Of a stretch of DNA of 64,000 nt, positions 14,701 to 29,991 are shown in pieces (within the stretch, counting starts at the first letter, position 1; each line of letters opens with the position of its first letter). The stretch covers positions 75,002,495-75,066,494 of the forward strand of contig NC_082597.1 of the NCBI RefSeq assembly GCF_030936135.1, written 5' to 3'. The DNA comes from Gavia stellata (lineage: Eukaryota; Chordata; Aves; Gaviiformes; Gaviidae). The notes below the pieces were generated by a model. The model saw nothing but the letters and a program-made list of their open reading frames with translations, was not told the origin of the DNA and did no database searches. The translations under genes were made by a program, and so were the position numbers.

Positions 14701-17700
14701 ACTGAGAAAAGAAAACCGCTCAATGACTCACAGTTCCTAGACCCTCCAGAGCACACCTGTAAAATGATTCTCTCTGCAACAAATACTGTCCAGTGGAGAT
14801 GCTGTGGTACATTTTCATTTAGTTTATCATGGTTGAACAATTTTTCCTAAAGCTCTGTACCCTGTGGTTTCCTCACAGAAAATGACTTTCTGCAGTGCAT
14901 CAATCAGCTAAAATGGTTCGAAACAGCCCACATCGATGGCAGCTATTAAGACATTACTCATTTCTTTTCCCCTTCAGTACTTCATACAGTAAATGGCACA
15001 GCTATTGACTTCATGCAGACAGCAGCTTTAGGGAAATGGAGATGCTTTGAGAAGGTTTCCTTGTGGTGTTTTTTTTCTTGAGGATAGGAGGTTAGTCTCA
15101 GATTGCTGAAGTACAGTATCGTGATATAAAAGCTCCACACTTCAGATGTCAAAATAAGCACCCTCAATGCAATTACATTACTAGATGACATACCACAAGT
15201 ATGTATCTCAGTGAGTTCCGGTTTCAATTTGTGTAAATGTTTGACTCCTGAGCTTAAAATGTATCCCTGCAGCTACAGTCCCTGTAAACGGTTTTGTCAG
15301 CACCGTTTTAGACTTCATATCTGAGCTGGCCAGAAATGGAAAGAGCTCGGTAAAAAGCAGTTGGTAGGAAGACTGAGGCACTTGGCAGCTGATGCAGATA
15401 GAAGAAAAATTGAGGCGCAGGGGATGCTGGGAATATCCTTAGACTTACAGGAGGTCAAGGAGATCAAACGGGTCGCAGGAGAACCAATGGTCAGAGGTTC
15501 AGGTTCCCCACAGGCTATTTCAGTTTTAGGGCCAAAACTGTCTGGATCCAATATATAGCCTTGAAGAAAGCAAGGAAATATCTACCTTGACGCTTTTGCA
15601 ATGCAAGCATGTCAATGTTTTCTTGGCAACAGGCTCTTGGCTTATCCAGTTTATTTCCAGTTTTCATAGTACTTGCAGCTGCTGAGGATTATTGCAGATG
15701 CTGTAACATAAAACACTGTGGATGAAGCCCCCCAATGGGAAAGTTCAGGTTGCTTGGCTTATTTATTGAAGATATATCTGTTGCCTATAGCAGCTGCATC
15801 CTTACACACTAATTGCATTCAGATTTTAATTGTACTGTCTCCTTAATTGTTAGTCAGATGGGGTAATCAGAAATGCAAAAATATGGAGGATCATATAGAT
15901 ATGCAGGATATGTCTACAATTTCTTAGAGTCGTGGACCTTATGCAGAAAAAAATGGGGAACAGTAATTAAAAGGCCATTTCAAAACATGAGAGCTTTGCT
16001 TCTGAGTGTTCACTGACTCTGAAGTAATAAAAAGCCATGCCAGAGTTTGAGTATTTAGTAGACATTGTTTTTGAGGAAGAAGTCCTTTTGTTCTGATTTT
16101 GCCTTCTTGAACAAGAGTAGCCATGCTCAGAAACTCGGTTTTGAAGCTGAAGATGGTACAATGGTCTTTTCTTGACATTTCTCCCTTACAGAAAAATATA
16201 GCTTTCAGTTAGGCCAAGCTGCACTTCAGAATATAAATAGTTCTTTATCTCAAAACAAGTCAGTCCTCCTCCTGCCAGTGTCTTAATTTCCTGTGGTAGC
16301 AAATGCTTTCCCATACAGGGTTCTTCCTGGCTGGTTTTCAATTAGCCTTCTCTGGCTACCCAACTGTTTGTGCAATGGATAGAAAGAGTCCTTCAGTCAT
16401 TAATGAGGAAAACCACTCCATAAAATAAAACAGCCAAGGTTTATTCTTCTGAAAAAAGTGAAGAAGGCAGCCGTTAATCAAAGTCAGACATGGAAAGTAC
16501 TTTGTATGTTGACAAAAGTCAAAGCACTGTAATTGTCTCACCCAAGAAGAAGACAGAGCAAAATATCTGATTAACAGTAAACTGCAGTGTTGCATGAAAA
16601 TTTACTACAGGAAGGCAAGAAGAAGGGGAATGGACTGAACTGAAACCATGGGGGAAATGCTGATTTCTTGTGTGTTATTAGTGAAGTGGGAATCAAGCCT
16701 TCCTTGTAGCCTTAAATCTTGGGTTTTTTCTGAAGAAAATGCGATGATTTTAGAATTCTAATCCATGTCTGTTATTTGTTGTTGGGTTTCTGTATTATTC
16801 TGAAACATGACATTTCTTCACAGGGGTAACTTTCCGTTCTTCAGAAGAAATGAATGTAATTATTTAATTTCCTATCATCTGTCATGCTATGACTATTTTG
16901 CATCCTCCTTCCACATACCCCCATATTCAGCTCCCTTTCCTGCAAAACACAGGGGAAAACATAGCCATGGCTTGGCCATCTCAAGGGGGAAAATATACTA
17001 TATGTACCCAAGCTCACAGGACAGGCTTCAGTGGTGTCACTCATATGTTTTCTATTGCAATTCAGACTTATCCATGCCTGAAGGAGACCCACACACTTCG
17101 TGAAATGAAGAAATAAAGGTACAGAGAAACAACTATGGGAGTCCCACAGGTATGCATTAGATTAACTTCTGCCATTAGTCTGGAAAATTATGCTGAAGTT
17201 GCTTTTCCTAGGAGCACAGAAAGAAACTCCAACTTGCAAATAGCAGTTCAATGGGTATATCAGCTAGTTTTTTATGATTGATTTATATGTGTCAGATGGC
17301 AACAGGAAAAAGCACAGTTTATTTCTCTATTGACGCAAGATAATAGGGATTTTGCAAGGACATTGTTTTCATATCTACGGAGCACCCACAGCTCAGCACA
17401 GCCCTCCTTAGTTTGTGATTACTTGTTCTGTCCCTCATTAAACTAGATGCCTCCGCAGTCCACCCTTATGTAGGACTTTGCTCTATTTATACATCATGTA
17501 CAACACAAAACGTAAAGGGCCTTCTGAACGAGAGGGATTGATCAGAAATGCATTCTTTCCTATCTGAGTTGTGATGTGGCTGGTTCATGCAAAATGGTCA
17601 AGGTCCCATTTGGTGATAACAGTAAGCTGACCTTGCTTCTTCAGGGAAACTGCTCACAGAGATTTCTAAACACAGAGAAAAATTAGCAACTTTCTAGTCT

Positions 17701-20700
17701 AAGGTGACTACACTCTAGCTTGTCTGGAACTGTTGCAGCATCTAAAACTAGACACCAGAGTTTCCCAAAATTTCATGTGGATGTAGATTTCTCCTCTGAC
17801 CCTTTCCCACAGCTCTGGGAACTTACCCCTCCCACCTCTGCAGGAGAAGGGCGGGAGGCAGAGGGCTGGCATCTTACGGGGGTCATGTAATCAGGCACCA
17901 CATGTTTCTCTCATTATGTGACCTGAGTGTTTGGGTATTTTAAAGCAAATAATAGGTTGCCCCAAGCTAGCTGGCCCTCTTGTGTGGCATAAATGGTAGC
18001 CTTTCCCTCTGTATTTCCACCTACAGATGGAAATAATCTCTCCTAGGCAAGAGAACCCTGTTGCACTTCAACAAATTTCAGCTAAATTGAAATCTATCTT
18101 TCAGAAAGCCATCACATCATGATTTAAGGATTGAGCGAGGTTGGTGTCTGTACTAGCTTGCCTTACTAAAGAGTTGCTACTTCTCATCTGTATTTTAGCT
18201 TCTGGCTACTGGATATTTTTACAACCTGTCTTCTTCGAAAGAGCTTTTAAAATGAGTGGTTCCCTGTACAGATTCATACAGACGTTGATTGAGGAGACTT
18301 GTTTGGAAGGACTAGACGTCTATTAGCTGGTGAGATTGTAGGTGAGTGTGTGGGAGGTCATGGACACAGACTCCCAGAGGTCAGAAGTAATGTGCATGCC
18401 TGTGGCTTTCTAATACACTTTTTAGCCTTCAGTGCAAGACATTATTGTCTTTAGCAAAGAACAAGCTGTCACAGACCATTTAAGTTTTGTGAATTTAAAG
18501 CAAGGGGAATCAAAAAAAAGGAGGACAGACCCACCATGTGCTCTAGACTTGAGCCTGTGGCTTTGTTCAGGGAAACTTCCATAGATGTAGTATTGAAGGT
18601 AGGCCTGAATCTTAGAAAACTTTGATCCAGAAGTAAAGTACAGTGTTCATTAAAAATAGCTTTGATTTGACTGGGGATTCTCTGTTTTAACACTGATCCA
18701 TCTTACCTGTCTTCTGACTGTGATAAATTGCAGCAAGATTTCCTTGCCACTCGCTTTGAACCTAATAGTTCAGATTGGTTGAACCACTGAATAATTTACT
18801 TGATGAATTCCACGCTGTTTTTGAAAGACTTATGTCTGAAAGTTGTTTTTCACTTTCCGTATAGCTCTGTGAGAAAGTGCTAGCAGAGTTCCTGACAAAT
18901 TTCTTGGAACTAAAAGCAATTACTGTTAGCAAACAGCCTTCAAAGAAACATATGTTCATCCATTTTAGTCCTGCCTGTGTTGGATATCTGAAATTATAAT
19001 GTATTTTCACTGGAGAAGAACCTACACTGTTAAATCAGTCAGTGGACTGTAACAGGATGGTGCCAGCCAAGAAAATGTATTTTTTAAAAAGTGAACACCT
19101 CTGGCTCTTCTGAAGATAATTGGCTCGGCTGTTTGAGACAAGTGATGCTGCTTTTCTGGGGAGAAATACATATTAAGTAAAATGCTAGTTTGAATAGTTT
19201 AAGAATGATTCCTCCTTCCATGGAATCAATTTTCATCTTATACTAATGGTTTTAAAACCCGCCTTAACAAAGCAGGTAGCTCAGAGAATTATTTTGTGTT
19301 TCGCTCCAACATAACATAATGCATCCATGGAGAGAAACTTAGTGTCTCCATCTCCACAGAATCGGGTCGGTGTTTCCATCCTCCTAGCAAGACAGATGGT
19401 TTCCACAGCAGAGGATTATTTTTGGATGGTAGCGAAGAATAGAAGTGTAAACATCTAAAGTTTTCAACAACATTGAGAAGATTTTCCACCTGGGAACACC
19501 AGTGTGGGAAAGATGGAAAACAGTCTATTTTGTTCCCATCAATGTGCTATCTCCCACATGTCCTGATACTTCATTTATTCCAGTTCCAGAATAAAACCAA
19601 GTACTGGGATTTCCCAGGCAATCATTAATTGCTTTTTATCCTACATATTCACCTCCTAGTGTGTGGAAATGATAGTTTCTCTGCTTCTTTCGTGTCTCTT
19701 CTGATTACTCCTCTCATAAATTGGTGTTGTTCTCCTCTGCCAACCCACAATTACTTATCTACTTACTCAGAGGCAGCATGATCGACTCAACAGATAGTGC
19801 CATCCCTCCTGGGAACATGTACAGAACACATGCAACAAGTCTGATGTCCCCAAAATTACAAAAAGTACATAAATACATTGTCAGGTGGGGAATCAGAGAC
19901 TATAGAGTATAGGACTCACCTATCTTTAGGGTGAGATATATGCCCTGCTTTACTAAACATGTGCAGCAGCTGGAGTGGGGACTGCAAAAGCGTACCGAGG
20001 GGATGGTCAGGCATGTATGGAGGCAGACATTTATATGCTTGGGAAACACTGATGACAGAAAAGTCTGTGCTAAGAACTGGAGGTACACCAGTGCCTAAAA
20101 TGGGACTTCTTCACCTAAATCTACATAGACATCCCACTCTAGAGTCTTACCCCGAATCCTGTAGCAATGTCATGGTAAACAGTGGCACAGAATTCAGATT
20201 TTCTGGGATTCAGGCCAGGTAATTTGCCCATATTGTTTACCTACATTGTTTCCTTTCCATTCAGTTTAAGTTTGGTTTTGTTCAAACAGTGACAGGGAGC
20301 CTTTATTTCATGCTTTCATGTCAAGATTAAAGCCATTCATCTATATCCATAAATTAATTCAATCCAGAACTGATGTTTGATCTGAAGATTTAATGCAGGA
20401 TTTTCTCATATCCTAATGACTTCTTCACTTCTGGAATGGAATATTGTTTCTTTTAAGAATCTGCAGTAATTAATACAAGCAGACAGTGTTCTTAATTGCT
20501 GCAGAAGCCAACAACAACATGGTGATATCATATTTTGTCAAGAAACAGCAGAGCAATCTCTGAGAAAACATTTTTTTCCAATTCATTTAGGTGCTTGGCT
20601 GTTTTTTCCCTGTGTCTCCTCTCATTTCTTTTAGCAAAACAGCTAATACCAAGCTTGTTACAAGACTCTTCATCTTCTCAGAAGTACTGAAAGGATATGG

Positions 20701-22290
20701 ACGCAGGCATTGTTTGTTTTCACCTAGAGAAAGCGATGTTTTCAGCATTTTTCCAATAATAAGTTGATTCCTTTCCTAGACGGGCTCTTTCACTCTCCCT
20801 CCTAATGACTCAGTTACAAATGTACCACCTTTCATGAGGCTACCCTGGATAGCCAAACATTGCCAATTGTAGGATTTGGGAACTTAATGCTGTTGCCATG
20901 AAGGTTTGGCTTCCACGGCTTTTGTGAAAGCATTGCCTTTGGGTTATCTTCAATCTCTTTGAGACATCGGATAACTTTTGAATGAATATGGCTCTATTTG
21001 TGAAATGAATATGCCACTTATTTACCACTTTTCCACTACACTATGTTGTGGTAGCATCAGATTTCTGTACCTCTTGCATCCAGATCCCCAGACAAGACAG
21101 CGCAAGCTATGAATTGGTGCTTAGCCAGTGCTCAAGACAGAGGTACTGGAGTATCTTATTTCGACCTGGAAAAGTGGAAGACTTGGACACGGTTCTGGAT
21201 AGTAAGTTTTCCCCAGACTTTTCAAGCCAATGTATTTGCAGGAAGCTAATTAAAAGTTTCAATGAGCAATCATGTAAGAAAACTCCTAAAAGCTAAAGTT
21301 ATGTTCCTTTAGCCCTGGAGCACAAATAATACAATGTGAGTCTGTGACCGATCACAAGCCTGCAGTGCATCCTGAATGTCTCATTTTTAAATAAATTCAT
21401 ACCAGAAACAAAAATTAATGTCATACACACCCAAACACATAATTCCAATATTATATTGAATGTGCAGATATTGTACTAAAAGAACACAAAATTAACTGGC
21501 ATAACTATCCTTTACTGTTCACTCTTTTCTCACATGTAGCAAACTCTGAAGCAAATTAGGACCTGAAAGACAAACTCCTCTTATCATGCCTTAAGCACAC
21601 GACTATCCTTTTTTTCATGTATGGTAAAAATCATGTCATTAACTACTTATTCGCACCCACAGAAGAGTAAGGAAAATTCTTCAGGGATTTTCGGCTAGTC
21701 AAGAAGAAGTTATAAGAAACATTTCTTGATCTAAAGGATTATATTATAATAATGTGGCTGAGACAAAGTCTCTTCTAGGAAGTGTTCTACTGCTGACTGC
21801 AAAGAATTCATTTTCAGCAAAAGGAAACGAGTGCAGATGCAGTAGCACTGCCAGGGCCACTACTTAATGAATTTAATTCTCTTTGACTCTAGTGACACCA
21901 CTTCTTCACTTGATGGCCTGCAGATTAAAACAAATGTGCAAAAAAACCAATGAAGTCAGATTTCCTACAGATTTGTGTGCTACATCCCCTCTTCCTCTGC
22001 CACAACCATCTCAGCTAATGATTCCTGTTTCATCTGAGTCCTCACTGTACTGCTTCAATAACACGCAGTTAAAATCTGTGCTTGATCTACACCAGTTATT
22101 GCTCCCTGGTACATGGGAGGAACTCCTGTGTTGTCAGCAGATATTGTTCAGCAGCAACCAAGGACAGCAGTTGCTGTAGACAACAACTTCACAGACAGGA
22201 GTAGGTAGATTATATATTTATTAAACAATTTTATCAAAGATGATGGGGTGAGCATTGTTTGTGCACTTTCTCTGTCAAATTGGCCACTTC

Positions 22291-22308
22291 AAAAAAAAAA
22301 AAAAAAAA
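22291..22308. repeat. A18 homopolymer
   Basis: Eighteen consecutive A residues. A poly(A) of this length could be the tail of a retroposed transcript, but the few hundred bases upstream (21880-22290) do not resemble a gene I recognise, and no flanking target duplication is obvious. It is treated as a simple homopolymer. Confidence 0.8.
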
Positions 22309-25300
22309 GCATTTGTTAGTTATAAATGCACATTAGCAGTCAGCTGGAACTACATATGCTTAATGAGTTAGCGACCTGCCATCGTGAAATACCTCTTTGG
22401 GCCAGGACCTTGCACCAGTGTCTGTTTACAGAGCAATCTGTTGTTTGCAGGATTTATAACTAAGAGTAGTCTTGTGGCATGAGGCTTCATTCAGACTGCA
22501 TGACACAAGAAGTTTCTGTCACAATATTTGTCAAAGACATGGCTGAGGACTTCTTTTTGCCCTTAGTGAGTGGTTACTTTGGTGTCTTCTTATGGTAATG
22601 TCCAAATTATGAGTAACTGCCTGTATGAGGTATGGCTGCGTGTTCTTCTCGGGAGTGAATGAACTACAAAGGGTAAAGTATAAAGAGGCTTCACTGTGTT
22701 GTTCAAATGTTTCCTAGCCCAATGCAAAGGCCTCGCTGTAATTATCTGACCCAACATAGTTTTCTGTCACAGAGATGTCCCTATCTGGACTGTTCCCCAA
22801 GTTCCCGTTCTGGTCAGCAAAGAGAAATTAGCATTTCTAGGGCACAATTTATCTCAGTCTGTTGTTGACTTCTAAATTAAGTGACCTGCATCCTGAAACG
22901 CCTGTGTCTTTCCATGGACAAAGTCAGCTGAGAGCAACTAAGTCAGACCTCCTCTGTACACACCTTGTAGACTAGTTCCCCGTTATCACAGAGGGAGCTT
23001 AGCAAGCAAGCTCATAGGTCCCCTAGGGTGGACACTAAAGTTGCGTAAGATGAACCCCAGTGTGCCTGGCTGTTTGTTCCTGGGTTTTCAGAAGCATTTG
23101 CACACTGTGTTGTCTGCTTTTCATATATACTTTGGTTTCTTCTTACCTTGGCCTGGCTTTAGCTAAAAATGATATTTAGGTAACTGATTCACATCAAACA
23201 AATGCATCCTTTCCCAGACATTGAAAAAACTTGGAAGAGAACAAAGGACAGGACTATCCTTTGGGTTACTGAAGACTAAACTCTGTAAAGCATTGCAAAT
23301 CTAACAAGCAGTTATAAGAAGTTTCAGGCTCCTTTTTTTCCTTTCTCTTCTCTCCACTTGATTATTTTGTTAGGGTTTTATTCTGTGTCTTACCAGATCA
23401 ATACTACATCTAGTTAAATTGCACTTAGTGTTCTCTAAGAATGAGTTGGAAAAAGGGAAGGGAGCTAGGACTGCAAAGCTCTCACCCTGATGCTATCAAA
23501 ACAAGCTTCCACCCTGCCAGATTAACCTCCCAAATTCAACTTTATCTGTCTGTGAAAAGACATAAGATGTTGCTATGAACCACTGCTTTGAAGAGAATAA
23601 TACCCGGTCCTTCCGTAATGGCTCTTGACTCTAGATTGCAGAGCAGGTCTGTACCAATACCCCTGCTTCACCTCTGCTGTGCAAACAGAGGGAAGGTCAT
23701 GGTCACCCAGCAATTGCTGAGTCAAGAACTGAACTCAGGAGACCTGAACATTAGTCCAATACACAATTCACTGCCTGCAAAAATGCCAAAACACTGTCTA
23801 AATGAAATTTGCTACTATTTTGCTTAGGGATCAGATAGAAGAGAAGTTGAATGAATTCCTTAAATACTCAGTGGATTTCCTGCTAAAATCTTAATCTCTC
23901 CAAGCAGCACTCCTTTCTTTGCAGAAGACAGATAGACATAAAATAGAAATTTCCTCAACTTCTCTGATGCTTGCTGGATGCCTCACAGCACAAACAATGA
24001 GGTTCACTGTCGATGCAGAAATCTGCAGTGTGGGCAGCCAGGGAATATTTCTAAGGGCTAAAATAGATATCTCAGAAGATCAATAAGCTTTAGTGTAGGG
24101 AGTAGTGATGGCAAGACAATGCGCTTGCAAAAGCCGAGCCTCCACAATTTCTGCTGGTAGGCTCAAGTGGGAGAAAATAGATTGTCATTCACAGCTGATC
24201 TCATTAGCTGAGCTCCTGCTTTCTGAGAGGCATTTCTCAGAGACAGGTAGCTTGGGAAACAATGATGCCGTGCAGAGTGTTGGGCAATCAGCAGCATATT
24301 ATATGCATGTTTATGCCTTTGGATGCCAGACAGAATAATTCAACTGGCCTGATCCTTATTTGGCTCATTTGTTAATGGAATCAATCAATGGCATTAGTCC
24401 AATGCAAGTTAGTTGAGAAGGAAGCTTTGCACAACTACAGAGCTGAAATTAGGCATTCAGATAAAAATAATACAAGATGATCTTTCATCTGATGAAAATA
24501 CATGCTAAAATTCATGGTATGTCACTAATCCATTAGACAGCTGTCGGTCACAGTTACTCTGGTGCATGGCTGGTCATCTCTTGGTCCTTGTGCTGCCGTA
24601 GCATGAGCCAGGTGATAAATCTAAAAGCCTGTATGTATGGTGGGGGAAGCTATGCTGTGATTTAAGTGCAGTGTGGAGGCACGTAAGAAGCTGTCTGGCC
24701 TTGCAGACGTGGAGCCGGCACACCACTCTCTGCTGAGATGGTTCCTGGGGGTGAGCGGTGCGCACACCATGAACGGCTGTCAATGAAAAGGGGATTTCTC
24801 CTCTTTCTAGAGGGAAGAGATAGGCCTGCCCTGGATGGAGAGAGGCCACTGCTCAGTAATAAAAGCTTTGGGGAATTGGACGCACTCTCCTCAGGTCAGA
24901 GCAGACCTGCTAAGCATGTTAGCAGTATGAAGGGAAGTAAGAAGCTTTTGACAAAAATAATGAAATGCCTGTTAGAATTATATTTAACCAAACAGTAGCG
25001 AAATGGTTTTTACAGAGAGAAATTTAATATCAATGCCCCAAAAAATGAAGCAGTCTGTAGCTTACTTCAGTTTGCCAGAACCCCTTTCCCTCTTTCAAGT
25101 AGCAGATGGAGTGCAACCAGGGTATATTAATACTACTGCTCAAATATGTGAATCAAAAAAAGGTAACTGTAAAAAAGAATCACAATTCCTTTGCTCAAAA
25201 CGGGCAGTGGGGGTTGTCCTGTGGAGCTGAAATGTGCTTTTTCCCCCTGCAATTTGCTTTGAAAACTTTAATGCTGCCTCAAATTAAAATATTGAGTTCT

Positions 25301-28300
25301 GCTCTGCTTTGGGAAGAATGTAGTGTTTATGCCTCTGGGGGTCCTGAAGAAAAAATTGTTTGAGTAGGCTTTACATTATTTTGCAGTAACTGGGGCTGAT
25401 GTGATTATATTGACACAACAGAAGTCTAAGAAATATGACCCACCACAAGTATACTGACTGTGGAATAACTTCTCCCAACTTTTTTTACATTTTTTTTTCC
25501 AATTTTCTACCTACTAAGCCCCTATGTTTCACCCTGGAAGCTAGCTCAGGATAAACTGAGCTTGTAAGTAAATGAACAGCCCAGCTGAGTCAACGTTAGC
25601 TTATCCAAACAGGCGAGCCCACAGGCAGAGCTCCCTTACAGACACAGCAAGTGATTGGCTTCATTTCAAGGCTCTATCAGGCCACCAAGCCCAGGCTCCT
25701 AACTCCCCAGCCAGAAGTTCAGGGAGCGTTGCATCCCCAGATTGCTTCCTTATCAGAAAAATGAATCTCCCCAAAAAATTGGCTCATCACCACTACCTGT
25801 AATCTCCTCTTCATTCACCTTGTCACTAGTTCATATTGCTGCACCCAAATTACAGCCAAATCTTTGGTGACCAAACACAAACATTAGAGATGATAAAATT
25901 CCCTTCAGCAGTACTAAGATAATACTTATATACACAGTGCTGCAAGGTGACAGGGTGATTGTTTCTGCATACCTAATTGAGAAGCATTGGTGTTTGCACA
26001 ACTGGTGGTTTCAGTTGCAGTCTTTATACACTTTAAAAGATGTCTTTGTTCAAAATACTCAGTTATGGGCATACATAATATGTTTTTTATGGTTTAGTTA
26101 CAGTATGTGTATACCATTATTCACCACGTTGTTCCTGTTCTCCTTCCACAGTCTTTGAGATGTAACATCCTCACAGCATAACTAATTGCTTCATTAACAC
26201 AATCTAGCCATGCATACCTCCTTGTTAAAAGGTTATTTATTTTGTTAGGCCCTAAAACCTGTCCCTCTCATAGTTGTATTCCTTCAGGGACAAGTAATCA
26301 GCCACTCAAAATGTCTGTTTATAGCCCTGGGGCTGCTGACTTCATCCTGTGCCTGCATTCTCAAAACCTCTCCTAACCTCTTGTGAGACTTCACTCTACA
26401 CATTCTTATTTTAGGGACATTGATAGTTCAGCCTACATGGTAATGGTCACTTAAAATAATTTATATAATCCTTTGGTAAGTGTTTGTTATTAATACCTGT
26501 GGCACTACCACTGTCAAAATTGCTTTACAACAATACATGATGTACAGCCACTCCTCCAAAGTGGCTGACAACACTAGAAAACTCTTATCAACCTGCTTTT
26601 CTGCAGCTACTAGCCGGCTTTCATGTTGCAACGCTTCTCCTGTGTCTGTCCACCTGCTCACTTCTGAGAAGTGAGCTTGCAGAACTGCTGGGTCAGGCTT
26701 TGAGTTTCTGCACTTCTCTCCTTTCACGTCATTCATTTTGGATGGCCTCCTTTTGCTTATATATTTTTGCACCTGTTATCCCACTTCCCATTTTCCACAT
26801 CACACCCTTTTTTTCCACCTCATTTTCTTTCCCTTCTGAGCAGCTATCCTGATTACTAAAATAGTAATTTGGTTTGGAGACTGTGGTGTCCTTGCTGCTA
26901 ACTGTGTAACTGGGATATTTGTTTTTCAAGAATGTCATCTTTAGTGTTCTCTCACATAGGTTATGTATTTCTTTCCGGACAAGGTAAAATGAAGGTTGCA
27001 ATGAGCAGTTGAAGGTGCAGTGGTGAAATATGGGCAGGCTGCCTTTATTTCCTGCTCAGGAATCAATATTTTTTTATTCTATTTAGTTCACTTTGTAATA
27101 AGTCTGAATAGGCAAACAAGTATTTCTCCTCTGGGTCCATGGTCAACAAGATGAGAATCATTAAAATGTTATCTCCATGCAGTGCTTCTGCAGAAAAAAT
27201 GTTGCTGGAGGGTGATGTTTTCCATGCTTCCAAAGGCTGTATGAAAATTATAAGCTGAAGATATTGTTCTGATTTATATTAAGCCCCTCACCTAAATATA
27301 ACTTTTCATTTTCTTCTAACAAACCTCAGTGGTAATTTCGTCTGCTTTTGCAAAAACGATCTGATCACTACCAAACACTTAGTCATTTGAGCAAATCCAC
27401 CATAGCCCTGGTCAGCAACTCATAGCTGCTATTACAGACCGATGGCACCCTGAAAAACTGGGGGCCAAGGGCCGCCAGCCCCTAACTCACTGTCAGCCCG
27501 GGGTGGCTGGTTTCAGTCAGTGTCCGCAACGTGGTGATGAGCTATGAAAATTGTATCACAGATGGGATGGAGTTGTGATGCCTGTTTAGCTGCTCTGAGG
27601 GCACCAGCAGGCACTACCCACCCAAAAGCCCCCCCAGAGTGAGAACTGGGGAGGGAAGAGTCTCTTTTCCAGCCATCAGGGTACCTCCAGGCTGCTCTGA
27701 CACTGAGAAATTGGATTACTGTAGGAGGGGCGCATCTCTGATTGCTTTCAATTCCCTTCATAAGGCTGAGCAACGCACACTGTCATTGCAGGTATTTCTC
27801 ATACAATGTGCCTCGAAAAAAAGCTGTGCCAGTTCAGAGGGCAGGTACTTACAGTAGCTCAAAAGGGACAAAGAAGTATTCATCTTTTCATAACAATTTA
27901 TCTTTGAGATGACTACTAAACCTACCAGTTTTACAGCTGCACATGGGGGCCTCACTGGGGGGGTGTTTGACTGTGATGCAAAAGACTCAAATGTTCCCTG
28001 TATTTTTCACTTAGGCAGTGAATAAATAAAGGTGAGGAGAAGGAGGACTTTATTTTCTCTTAATTTGAAAATGGCCCTTTTCACAATAACAGATTACAGA
28101 ATCAATATCCTTCTCAAAACTACTACTGTGATATAATTTTCCCCAAAAGCAAAAAACCCTGACCTAGCTAAATTTTTTGCCAGAAAAATAAATGCTCATA
28201 TCTTCATAAAGCATGCATTGATGTTGTTTTATTTACCATAGTTGGTCTGACAACTACAACAGGAAATGGTCCCCTCTATAATTTTGACATTACTCTTTTT

Positions 28301-29991
28301 TAAAATGGAGGAAAATCCCACTGTACTTTAGTCAATGAGACTAATATGACTGTGGCCATAGATACAGTTCAATTGCCTGTGCTGTTCCTTTCATTCCTCA
28401 CTATAATGCCACCACCACCGTCACTTATGAAATTTCACCTCGTGCACAGCTACCTGAAACAGCTGTATAAATAGACATTTTAACTACTGCAGAGCTAATT
28501 CCTCCCTGCTATAATAATTCCTTTGCTTACAATGACTTACCTCCAGCAGTGATTTGGCATGAATAATAACACATCTGACATTTTTTCCCCCAGCGCTCCA
28601 TCTACTTACAGAGATGATGTTTCAATTAGAAATTTCTAGCAGGTCAACCAAACAGAAGTACATGAAAACAGACAGAGTATATTATCCACATTGTTAGAGC
28701 CAGCTGTTGGAGCTCTCAGTGGGGGACTTAGCTGCATGTATTTTGGTAATGTTAATGGGAATCACACATTTGTCTTCCCTCATATCATTGACATTGTACT
28801 TCCTTATGGCTAGAGCTGAGCAGATCTCAGAATTTTCTTTTTCATGGCATTTTGCAAGCCCTTTGAGCATGTTGCCTGATGCAAATATTCTCTTGCCCAC
28901 CTCTGTCTGCTCTCCCTTTTCTTTATACGTCTCCTAAAGCCTCTGCCAGTTTTACGCCGGCTGCAATTTATATATCACAGCTGCACATAGCTCCAATTGC
29001 AACTGGAATCCTACAGTGTTACCCACTGCACATAATAAAGATACTAATTTCAAAAAGTACCACGTAAGGAGGCAAAACACTTACATGAGACACAGAGATT
29101 GATGGCAAATCCAGATTTGCTGCTCTTTAATGTCATCTGTCTGATTAGGCTATTTCTTCCTCATAGGCATAGTTGCCCCCAGACCATTCTCCTTTCCCAA
29201 ATGTTTGTTTCATGTCTGTTTTCATGTTCTTTCTTCTCTCTGTACACATCCTCTGCCAGTAACACTTTTATCTGGTTGTTATTCTAATACCTTTTTTCTT
29301 TATTTTCTATACCTTTCCCTAATGCCTCCATTATCACCATGATGCTTTCTTCAGTTCTATCAGTCAAAATATCCTCCCCCAACCTCTAGTCTTCATTATG
29401 GCTCAGTCCTAAGAAAAAATAGGTAGGCAGATAGGCATCATACCTTTAAAAACCTTATTCAGTGGGGTTAAGAAAATCTGGTGACCTTCCCTTGCTGGAA
29501 CTCAGCGCTGACAGATTTTGGGGAACTGGAGCTTAGGTCAATATTCTTCCTGTTGCTGTTTCAGTAGGCTTTTCTTCTTTTTTGCCTGAAGACAAAAGTT
29601 ACAATGATGGCAGCTGGGGACAGCAAACTAAGACCAAGAAACAGGTTTTGAGTTGGGATTTAATAACTGTGCTGTGTTTTAAGGAGTAATGGGGCAGTTC
29701 CAAAGTCCTTGGTTAGTCAAACAATAATGAAGTCAAAAGGAAATAACAAAGGCATGGGATGCTCACAGTAAGAGCCACAAAAATTGGCCAACATAGATTA
29801 ACTTTATGCTCTTATGTGAAGGTGGGCCTTGGCAAAGTGTGTTTGTCAAATAATTGTTTTAAAACACAGCTATTGATACATTCTGATTGCTTCAGTGGTT
29901 GTTCTGTATTTGTCACATTGGCTTTGCTTTGGGTATACTAGAGAAGGGACTGGGAACATTATGACTGGCAGAGGTTCAAGACTTTTTCCCT

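Noticed and set aside
22180-22310. Processed pseudogene ending in the A18 run
   Set aside because: No recognisable parent gene upstream and no visible target-site duplication.
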